Source: an uncultured Rhodopila sp. (GTDB lineage Bacteria > Pseudomonadota > Alphaproteobacteria > Acetobacterales > Acetobacteraceae). Taken from it: 64,000 nt of DNA. Below the pieces are notes generated by a model. It was not told the DNA's origin. It did not search any database and saw only the letters and a program-made list of their open reading frames with translations. The position numbers and the translations under genes are program-made. How positions within the stretch are numbered: the stretch's first letter is position 1; every line of letters begins with the position of its first letter. The DNA lies in assembly GCF_903944925.1 (NCBI RefSeq), contig NZ_CAJATU010000077.1:1-64000 (forward strand). Reading direction: 5' to 3'. This document shows positions 55,784 through 62,594 of this stretch, piece after piece.

Positions 55784-58188
55784 GCCCGCCCGGCGAGGAT
55801 AAAGCTGCGGGTCTCACCGGTGCGCGGCCGGTGAAACAGGCCGCGCGGACGGAACAGGAAGCCCTGGCGCAGCAGGCGGTAGGCCTGCTCGCTGGCCTGG
55901 ATGCCGCCATCCGGGGCGGACGCGGCGAGTGCTTCCGCCCCCTGCGCCGCCTCGCCCCACAGGTTGAACAGGCCGGGCGGGCTGCCCAGCGTGGCGCCGG
56001 TGGCCGCACCGGCGTCGAGGCCGATGCCGAACGGGGCGGCATCGTCGATGGGGTCGAACAGGGCGGCGCAACGCTCACGCAGGGCGATCGCCGTATCGGC
56101 CAGCCGCGCCGCGGCGTCGCCGTCGGGTTGCTCGCCGTATCCGGCGGCGCAGACGATCGTGGCGCCGAGCATTTTGACGTAGGGCACGCCATGCGCGGCG
56201 GCGATTTCCTGCGCCGCGCAGGCGATCCGATTGGCCAGCGTGTCGGGCGAACCTGTCTCCGCCGGCTGCGCCAGCACCGCATCCGGCAGGCGCAGCGCCA
56301 GTACCACGGCGCGGGCGCCGTGGCTTTCCCCGGCCGCCAGCGCCGGATCGAGCCCCCGATCGTCCGGTGCCGGTGCCGGCCCGGTCCCGGCGACCGCCGC
56401 GCGGCTTCGCGGCGGCGCGGGAGTCTCCGGCGGGATCTGCAACGCGACCAGCGTGGCGCAGGCGCGGACCAGGTCGACGGCGGTTTCCTCGCGGCGCGAA
56501 TCCTCCAGCATCAGCATGCCGACGGTCTGTTCAGCCTGCCGTATCGGCACGACGAGCAATCCGGCGCTGCCGAACGACGCCATCAGCGAGGCGTGCAGCG
56601 CTGCGGTGCGGCGGTCGCGGGCTGCGTCGGGGATGGCGATCTCCTCGCCGCGCAGCAGCGCCTGGATGAAAGCCGGTGCCTCCTGGCCCGAGAGTTCCAG
56701 ACCGCCGACATGGCCGCCGGTGGCGGGCTCGTAGCTGTCCTCGCAGCGCAGGGTCTGGCCGTTGCCGAGCAGCCGCCACAGCCCGGCGCGGCGGGCGCCG
56801 GTGGCCGCCGCCAGAGTCTCGGCTAACGCCGGCGGCGGCCTGCCGTCGGCGTCGAACTGCCCGGATTCGGCCGCCAGCCGGGCGAACGCGGCGCCTTGCT
56901 GCCGCAGCGCCTCCGACCGCTCCTGCACCGCGCGCGCCGCCCGGTCGGATTTCAGCCCCTGCCGCACCAGCAGCGCCGCGAGACCGATGGCCAGCGTCAC
57001 GACGCTGAGCGACAGCAGCGCGGCGCGGCGCGAATTGGCGGTGACGAAGCCGCTGAATTCGGCCTCCGGCACGGTCAGCAGCAGCAGCCAGCCCTGGCTG
57101 CCCGATAGCGGCGTGACGATGGAGATCAGCCGCCGCCCGCCGGCTTCGATGACGCGGTCGCCGGGGCCGTGCGCGCGGTAATGGTCCCAGCTTCCGGCGG
57201 CGTCCGGGTCGCCGATATCGCCGATGGAGGCGGGAACGAGCTGGTTGTCGCGGGTTTGCAGGATGCGGGCGGGGTCCGGGCCGGCGATCATCGTGCCGTC
57301 CTTGTCGACGATATAGGCTTTGCCGGATTGGCCGATGGCGAGGCCGCCGAGGAAGCGGGACAGCGCGTCCAGCCGGATGTCCACGCCGACGATGTCGGGG
57401 TTCTCGTCCGGGCCGTGCACGGCGGCGGTGATGCCGGGGGCGCGTTCGGAGAAGAAGACATAGACGCCGCTCCAGAACACGTCATCGGCGGCGCGGGCGC
57501 CGGTGTACCAGGAGCGGGTGCGGGCGTCGTAGTCGTCGTTGGGGTCCTGGTGGCGGTCGGTTATGTGGCCTGCCTTGTCGCGGGTGAGCCATTCGACCGT
57601 GCGGCCGTTCTGCGCGGTCAGGATGCGCTTGGTTTCGGTGGCTCCGGCCTCGCCCCGGCGGACCAGCAGGAAGTTGCCGGCGGCATCGGCGAACTCGATA
57701 TTGGCGATCTGCGGCGTCTCGGCCAATTCCGACGCGGCGAAGTCGTAGGCTTGCTGGGCGCCGGCGGTGGCGCCGCCGCGGCCGATGATGCTCTGGGCGA
57801 GCAGCACGGCGCGGGCGGCGGGTTGCAGGTAGGCGGAGACCTGCAGCGCGATGCGGTCCTGGAGGTTGTGCAGCAGCGAGTCGGACAGGCCGAGCACGCC
57901 GGCGCGGTTGGCGCTGTCGGCGTAGACGGCGATGCCGAGCAGGAAGCCGATGATCAGGCTGACACCGGCGACGGGGAGGGCGACGCGCAGCAGGGTGCCG
58001 CGCCGGCGGCTACGCTCCGCCAGCGGGTCTACGTCGATGTCGATGATATCCTGCCGGTGGGCCAGGCGGGGCGTCCCTTGCGCTGCGTCCGCGTGAGACT
58101 GCCATATCGGGGCGGCCGGCTCTACTGCCGGGGCGGGCTGAGGCTGGGTTCGGGCGGGAACGCGGCGATGAACGGCACCCTGTGTCAT
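55780..58188 (-). CDS. Membrane sensor: dCache, GAF and degenerate class III cyclase domain
   Basis: An 802-residue protein. A Pro-rich cytoplasmic start precedes helix 1 (about 68-90); a double-Cache periplasmic domain (about 91-385) carries YDARTRSWYTGA and GVDIRLD; helix 2 is 389-409; a GAF-like domain covers about 450-585; the end (about 625-800) is collinear with class III nucleotidyl cyclases (PFGIGLDAGAATGATLG, FNLWGEAA, GFLFRPRGLFHR). The metal and transition-state residues of active cyclases are replaced: KMLGATI in place of K.xGD, and NLWGEAAQGAEA where N...R are expected. So it is probably a pseudocyclase. The start codon used (58188) lies in a palindromic repeat; no better start is visible. 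It is first of three coupled genes. Confidence 0.82.
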   Translation of the reverse strand: MTQGAVHRRVPARTQPQPAPAVEPAAPIWQSHADAAQGTPRLAHRQDIIDIDVDPLAERSRRRGTLLRVALPVAGVSLIIGFLLGIAVYADSANRAGVLGLSDSLLHNLQDRIALQVSAYLQPAARAVLLAQSIIGRGGATAGAQQAYDFAASELAETPQIANIEFADAAGNFLLVRRGEAGATETKRILTAQNGRTVEWLTRDKAGHITDRHQDPNDDYDARTRSWYTGARAADDVFWSGVYVFFSERAPGITAAVHGPDENPDIVGVDIRLDALSRFLGGLAIGQSGKAYIVDKDGTMIAGPDPARILQTRDNQLVPASIGDIGDPDAAGSWDHYRAHGPGDRVIEAGGRRLISIVTPLSGSQGWLLLLTVPEAEFSGFVTANSRRAALLSLSVVTLAIGLAALLVRQGLKSDRAARAVQERSEALRQQGAAFARLAAESGQFDADGRPPPALAETLAAATGARRAGLWRLLGNGQTLRCEDSYEPATGGHVGGLELSGQEAPAFIQALLRGEEIAIPDAARDRRTAALHASLMASFGSAGLLVVPIRQAEQTVGMLMLEDSRREETAVDLVRACATLVALQIPPETPAPPRSRAAVAGTGPAPAPDDRGLDPALAAGESHGARAVVLALRLPDAVLAQPAETGSPDTLANRIACAAQEIAAAHGVPYVKMLGATIVCAAGYGEQPDGDAAARLADTAIALRERCAALFDPIDDAAPFGIGLDAGAATGATLGSPPGLFNLWGEAAQGAEALAASAPDGGIQASEQAYRLLRQGFLFRPRGLFHRPRTGETRSFILAGRA

Positions 58189-58215
58189 GGCCGGATTTAA
58201 TCCGGCCATGACACA
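58181..58215. repeat. Perfect palindrome overlapping the sensor start (repeat family copy 8)
   Basis: TGTGTCATGGCCGGAT (58181-58196) and ATCCGGCCATGACACA (58200-58215) are exact complements around TTA. The probable ATG of the sensor gene (58186-58188, minus strand) is in this arm, so an mRNA stem would occlude the start. ALDH ends 38 bp further on. Confidence 0.9.
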
Positions 58216-58252
58216 AAAACAAAGGGCGGCGGCAAGTCTATTCAGTTGCCGC

Positions 58253-59656
58253 CTAACGCGCCAGGTTGATGACCTGAAGCTGGGTGAACTCGGCCAGGCC
58301 TTCCTCGCCGAACTCCACGCCGATGCCGGAATGCTTGGAACCGCCGAACGGGATGTGCGGCGCCATGTCGAGGTGGGTGTTGATCCACACCGTGCCGGCC
58401 TCAAGCTGCGTCGCCACGTCATGGGCACGATCGGTGTCGGACGACCAGACGGACGCGCCCAGTCCATAGGTCGTGGCGTTGGCGCGACGGATCGCCTCAT
58501 CCGTGCTGGCGTATTTCAGCACCGGCAATACGGGGCCGAATTGTTCTTCATCGACCAGGCGGCTGCCTTCCGCAATATCGCGCACGATGGTCGGGCGGAT
58601 GAAGAAGCCGGGCCGATCGATGACGTCGCCGCCGGCGATGATGTTGCCGTTCTTGCGGGCGTCTTCGAGGAATCCCTTGACCTTCTCGTACTGCATGCGG
58701 TTCTGCAACGGCCCGAGCTGGGTGCCCTGTTTCGATCCGTCATCGACGATGGCGGCGTCGGCGAGCTGCGCCAGCTCGTTGCACATGGCATCATAAATCG
58801 ATTCATGCACGTACAGCCGCTTGATCGCGAGGCAGACCTGGCCGCTGTTCTGGAACGCGCCGTTGAAGATGCCCTGCGCCACGGTCGCGGGATTGGCATC
58901 GTCCAGCACCACGCCGGCATCGTTGCCGCCGAGTTCCAGCGTGATGCGCTTGAGGGTTTCCGCTGCACTCGCCATCACCTTGCGGCCGGTCGCGGTGGAC
59001 CCGGTGAACGAGATCTTGCGCACGTCGGGATGATGCGTCAGCGCGTCGCCGAGATCGTTGGCGTCGGTGATGAAATTGACCACGCCCTTGGGCAGCACAT
59101 CGGCAATCAGTGCGGCGAAGCGCAGGCTGGCGAGCGGGGTTGTCGGCGCCGGCTTGACCACCAGCGTGTTGCCGGCGAGCAAGGCGGGTGGCAGCTTGAA
59201 CGCCAGGATCAGCAAAGGATAGTTCCACGGAACAATCGCCCCGATCACCCCGAGCGGTCGGCGATGCGCCTCCGCCCGGCGGCCGGCGCTGTCCTCGATC
59301 ACCCGGACCGGCAGATCGAGCGTGGCGAAATAGCGGAAGAATCCCGCCATGCCCTGCACCTCCCCGGTCGCATCGGCGATCGGCTTGCCCTGCTCTTGCG
59401 TCAGGATGCGGGCGAGTTCGTCGGTGTTCCGCTCGATCACGTCGGCGATTTGGCCGATGAGCTTGCGGCGCTCGCCGATGGGGGTTGCGGCCCAGGCGGG
59501 AAACGCGGCCTTGGCGGCGGCGACGGCCTGGTTCAGTTGGCCGAGCGACGCGCGCGGGCAGTCCGCGATGGTTTCCTCGGTTGCCGGATTGATCACGGGC
59601 ATTGTCGTGTCGCCGTCCACCAGACGGCCGTCGATCAGCAGCTTGAAGCTTTCCAT
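58253..59656 (-). CDS. Aldehyde dehydrogenase family protein
   Basis: A 467-residue NAD(P)-dependent dehydrogenase. The Rossmann and catalytic marks are PWNYPLLILAFKLPPALLAGN, VVKPAPTTPL, FTGSTATGRKV, the general base Glu in LELGGNDAG (about 243) and the nucleophile Cys in NSGQVCLAIKRL (about 277). It resembles the betaine/aminobutyraldehyde-type ALDHs but the substrate cannot be assigned. GGGAAG precedes the ATG. A strong stem-loop and a sigma-70-like promoter lie upstream. Confidence 0.93.
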   Translation of the reverse strand: MESFKLLIDGRLVDGDTTMPVINPATEETIADCPRASLGQLNQAVAAAKAAFPAWAATPIGERRKLIGQIADVIERNTDELARILTQEQGKPIADATGEVQGMAGFFRYFATLDLPVRVIEDSAGRRAEAHRRPLGVIGAIVPWNYPLLILAFKLPPALLAGNTLVVKPAPTTPLASLRFAALIADVLPKGVVNFITDANDLGDALTHHPDVRKISFTGSTATGRKVMASAAETLKRITLELGGNDAGVVLDDANPATVAQGIFNGAFQNSGQVCLAIKRLYVHESIYDAMCNELAQLADAAIVDDGSKQGTQLGPLQNRMQYEKVKGFLEDARKNGNIIAGGDVIDRPGFFIRPTIVRDIAEGSRLVDEEQFGPVLPVLKYASTDEAIRRANATTYGLGASVWSSDTDRAHDVATQLEAGTVWINTHLDMAPHIPFGGSKHSGIGVEFGEEGLAEFTQLQVINLAR

Positions 59657-59685
59657 GGCGTATCTTCCCGGTTGGTTTTGACGCC

Positions 59686-59723
59686 ACGTCCGCCGCCGGG
59701 GGAGATTACCCGGCGACGGACGT
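59686..59723. promoter_or_regulatory. Long stem-loop in the ALDH leader
   Basis: ACGTCCGCCGCCGGG (59686-59700) pairs with CCCGGCGACGGACGT (59709-59723), 14 of 15 positions, around an 8-base loop. Read on the minus strand it lies about 30 nt upstream of the ALDH ATG, downstream of the likely promoter. It could be an operator or a leader hairpin. Confidence 0.65.
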
Positions 59724-59738
59724 AGCGCTATGTTTGAC

Positions 59739-59766
59739 GGTATATAGTGAGGCTCGCTCGCGTCAA
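59739..59766 (-). promoter_or_regulatory. Probable sigma-70 promoter of the ALDH gene
   Basis: On the minus strand TTGACG (59766-59761) is followed by TATACC (59744-59739) with 16-bp spacing; TATATA overlaps it. TTGACG and CGTCAA also form an inverted repeat across this stretch, so a repressor site is possible. Confidence 0.55.
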
Positions 59767-60124
59767 TATGGCGCTCCCGCGGGCGGGGAACGGGGCGGCC
59801 TCGGAATCCCGATTGTGCCGGAAAATATTGCTGCTGCATCCGGCGGCTTCGTCTGCGTAAAGTCCCGATCGATGCCGTGACTTCGGGATTCCTCACGGAT
59901 GCTTGAGAAAGCGGCGGCTGCGACAGCTTGACTCCCTCGTCATGCCCGGAAGAATATAACCGTGGCTAATATCATCGAATCGAGCTCGCCGGAGGTAGTT
60001 GCTGAACACCCTGCCGCGGCAGGTCAAGTTCCGGATGCAAATGCAATTCAAGGCTTTTCCGTGTTCCGGTGGCAACCGGTTCCGGCCATCAAACAAGCGA
60101 TGAAAATAGATCAGGAGACCAATA

Positions 60125-61057
60125 ATGATCCATACAACACGTCGGCGTATGGCCGGAGCGATAACCGCGTCTATTATCATGTGCTCCTCTTTCGCAGCCT
60201 TCGCATGGGATGAGCCGGCCAATATAAACCTCGCGGTGGCGTCGAATTTTTACGGCGTCCCGCCTTCCAACAGCGCAATAACCGACCTGATCGAGGCGTT
60301 CGAGGCGCTCAATCCCGGTTATACCGTGACCGTGGTTGACAATGGGGCCACGGCGACGCTCGAGAGCACCATAATCGACGGCAATACCGCCAAGGTGGAC
60401 CTGTTCCTGGCCGCCGATACAGCGACCCCGCAAGACCTGCTGGTCAATCACTTTGAACTCGTTGCGACCTATAATTCGTCCAGACGTCCGCCGCTGTATA
60501 CTTTCAACTACGCTGGCGGCATACTCGCCCTGTTGAGCAATACGAAGGGTGTCGACCTGTCGTGCGCAACCGGCACCTGCGGCTACAGCAGCACCTATTC
60601 GTCGGTGGCGATCGCCGATCCGGCGCTTGCTCCCTACGGCGTCGCTGCGCAATCGGTGCTGATCGGCACCTATGGCCTGACGCCGCCGCTGTCCAGTAAC
60701 GGCGCTGTCCACCTCTATTCCAACATTACCGCCGCCTACAACGCGGTCATCGCGCAAACCGATCCGGTTGGATTTGTGGCACTGTCGGCGATCTGTTCGG
60801 ACGGCAAATATCCGACGTCGGGCACGAGTGCGCTCGCCTATCTTCCGGTTCAGGCCAGTCCGGAGACTCCTTCGGTCCTGGAAACCAACTACAACCCGCT
60901 CACCCAGGCCGGCATCGCGATCAAGAACAGCCGTTCGAGTGCGCAGAATGCGGAACTCAATGCCTTCGTTACGTTCCTGACGGATTTTACCTCGCCGCCT
61001 ACGCCGGACTCGCCGATCACGGCCACCCTCAAAAAATACTGCTACAGCGCGCCATGA
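60125..61057 (+). CDS. Orphan ModA-like periplasmic substrate-binding protein
   Basis: A 310-residue secreted protein. The signal peptide (MIHTTRRRMAGAITASIIM..FAAFA, residues 1-27) precedes a type II binding fold: INLAVASNFYGVP (the ModA start), DLIEAFEALNPGYTVTVVDNGATATLES, KVDLFLAADTATPQDLL, a middle insertion with two Cys, and ...IGTYGLTPP to VGFVALSAIC and a C-terminal NSRSSAQNAELNAFVTFL. Molybdate-type ligands are suggested by the fold, but the family binds many anions. AGGAG lies eight bases before the ATG. No ModB or ModC gene is near, and four cysteines are unusual. Confidence 0.78.
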   Translation: MIHTTRRRMAGAITASIIMCSSFAAFAWDEPANINLAVASNFYGVPPSNSAITDLIEAFEALNPGYTVTVVDNGATATLESTIIDGNTAKVDLFLAADTATPQDLLVNHFELVATYNSSRRPPLYTFNYAGGILALLSNTKGVDLSCATGTCGYSSTYSSVAIADPALAPYGVAAQSVLIGTYGLTPPLSSNGAVHLYSNITAAYNAVIAQTDPVGFVALSAICSDGKYPTSGTSALAYLPVQASPETPSVLETNYNPLTQAGIAIKNSRSSAQNAELNAFVTFLTDFTSPPTPDSPITATLKKYCYSAP

Positions 61058-61182
61058 TCTGACGCCGCGCAAACGTGGTCGCCGCCGAGGCGACCGCGCC
61101 CCAACTTCCGGCTGCGCCGGTGCCATGGGCCAGGCACCCGCGCAGCACCTTTCCGCGACACACGGCGTTTGGCACAGCGCCG

Positions 61183-61217
61183 CACCCGGCCGCCCGTTGC
61201 GCGCAGGCCGGGTGTTT
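61183..61217 (+). terminator. Candidate terminator after the ModA-like gene
   Basis: CACCCGGCC (61183-61191) pairs with GGCCGGGTG (61206-61214), followed by TTTC. An upstream stem GGTCGCC-GCCGA-GGCGACC (61077-61095) precedes it. The T-run is short. Confidence 0.5.
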
Positions 61218-61272
61218 CAGCACGTGGGACCGCCCGCTATTTTGATCTTATTGCCGGAATGTCCGGCCGGCG

Positions 61273-61286
61273 TTGATTCAGGTCAA
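61273..61286 (+). promoter_or_regulatory. FNR/FixK-type box upstream of ackA-pta
   Basis: TTGATTCAGGTCAA matches TTGAT-N4-ATCAA with one mismatch and fits the TTGAT-N4-GTCAA variant of FNR/FixK-family sites. It is centred about 88 bp before the ackA ATG, leaving room for a class II promoter. It implies induction under low oxygen. Confidence 0.7.
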
Positions 61287-61367
61287 TGATGCGGCGGATG
61301 AAATGCCCGCACAGCGTACCGGATGAATCTATGCCGCCGATAAAACCTGTCGGATGGCCAACGGGAG

Positions 61368-62594
61368 ATGCCAGTGTCCACCGATCCCCGCCTCGTGCTC
61401 GTGCTCAATAGCGGCTCGTCCTCGCTGAAATTCGCTGTCCACGACACCGAGCATCCTGTTCCGCTGCTGTCCGGCCTGGCCGAGCGGCTGGGCGGCGAAA
61501 ATGCCGCGATCACCTTCAAGGAGGCCGAGGGCAAGCTGGTGCTGCCGCTGGAAACCGCCACCCATACCGCCGCGCTCGACGCCCTGCTGGCCGCTCTATC
61601 GCATCACGGCTGGCTCGATCGGCTCGCCGCCGTCGGTCACCGGGTGGCGCACGGCGGTGAATTTTTCACCCACTCGACCCTGATCACGCCTGAGATCATC
61701 AACGATATCGACGCCTGTAGCGCACTCGCGCCGCTGCACAATCCGGCGGCGGTGCTGGGCATTCGCATGGCGCTGACGCGGCTGCCGAATATCCCGCACG
61801 CCGCGGTGTTCGACACCGCTTTTCACCAGACCATCAAGCCGGAGGCGTATCTATACGCGCTGCCTATAGCGCTGTATCGCGAGCAGCGCGTGAGGCGGTA
61901 CGGCTTCCATGGCACCAGCTACCGCTACGTGGCGCGAGAGGCGGTGCGCCTGCTTGGCCTCGATCCGGCGGATCATGGGCTGGTGATCGCACATTTGGGC
62001 AACGGCGCCTCGGCGACGGCGGTGCAGGACGGCATCAGTGTAGACACCAGTATGGGCATGACCCCGCTGGAAGGCCTGGTGATGGGGACACGCTCCGGCG
62101 ATGTCGATCCCGGGGCGCTGCTGCACATCATGCGCATTTGCGGCTACGATGTGGACCAGATGGACACGCTGCTGAACAAGCGCAGCGGGCTGCTCGGGCT
62201 GTCGGACCTGTCCAACGACGTGCGCGAGCTGGAAGCCGAGGCGGAACGCGGACATGCCGGCGCGCAGCTTGCGCTCCAGGTGTTTGTGCACCGCCTGGCG
62301 CGCTATATCGGCGGTTTGGCGATGTCGCTGCGGCGGCTCGACGCGGTGGTGTTCACCGGCGGTATCGGCGAGAACTCGGTGCGGATGCGGGCGATGACGG
62401 TGACGCGGCTGCGCGCGCTGGGCCTGGCGCTGGACGAGGCTTCGAACGCCGTCACCACGGGCGGGACATCGGGGCTGATCAGTGCGGCAGGCTCCTCCGC
62501 GCACATCGCCGTGGTGCCCACCAATGAGGAATGGATGATCGTCTGCGACACCGCCGCGCTGGCGGCGCGCGCCACCGCGTTGGAGTCGGCGTAA
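61368..62594 (+). CDS. ackA: Acetate kinase
   Basis: A 408-residue enzyme interconverting acetate and ATP with acetyl phosphate. Motifs include LVLNSGSSSLKFAV, GHRVAHGGEFFTHSTLI, FDTAFHQTI, RRYGFHGTSYRYV (catalytic Arg/His region), HLGNGASATAVQDGISVDTSMG and FTGGIGENSVRMR. The ATG at 61368 is close to the GGGAG sequence; a GTG at 61374 has better spacing and may be the true start. The pta start overlaps its stop (TAATG). Confidence 0.97.
   Translation: MPVSTDPRLVLVLNSGSSSLKFAVHDTEHPVPLLSGLAERLGGENAAITFKEAEGKLVLPLETATHTAALDALLAALSHHGWLDRLAAVGHRVAHGGEFFTHSTLITPEIINDIDACSALAPLHNPAAVLGIRMALTRLPNIPHAAVFDTAFHQTIKPEAYLYALPIALYREQRVRRYGFHGTSYRYVAREAVRLLGLDPADHGLVIAHLGNGASATAVQDGISVDTSMGMTPLEGLVMGTRSGDVDPGALLHIMRICGYDVDQMDTLLNKRSGLLGLSDLSNDVRELEAEAERGHAGAQLALQVFVHRLARYIGGLAMSLRRLDAVVFTGGIGENSVRMRAMTVTRLRALGLALDEASNAVTTGGTSGLISAAGSSAHIAVVPTNEEWMIVCDTAALAARATALESA

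Noticed and set aside
59962-60213. Small + strand frame overlapping the ModA-like start
   Set aside because: Overlaps the start of a gene with a strong ribosome binding site, and lacks its own site and family.
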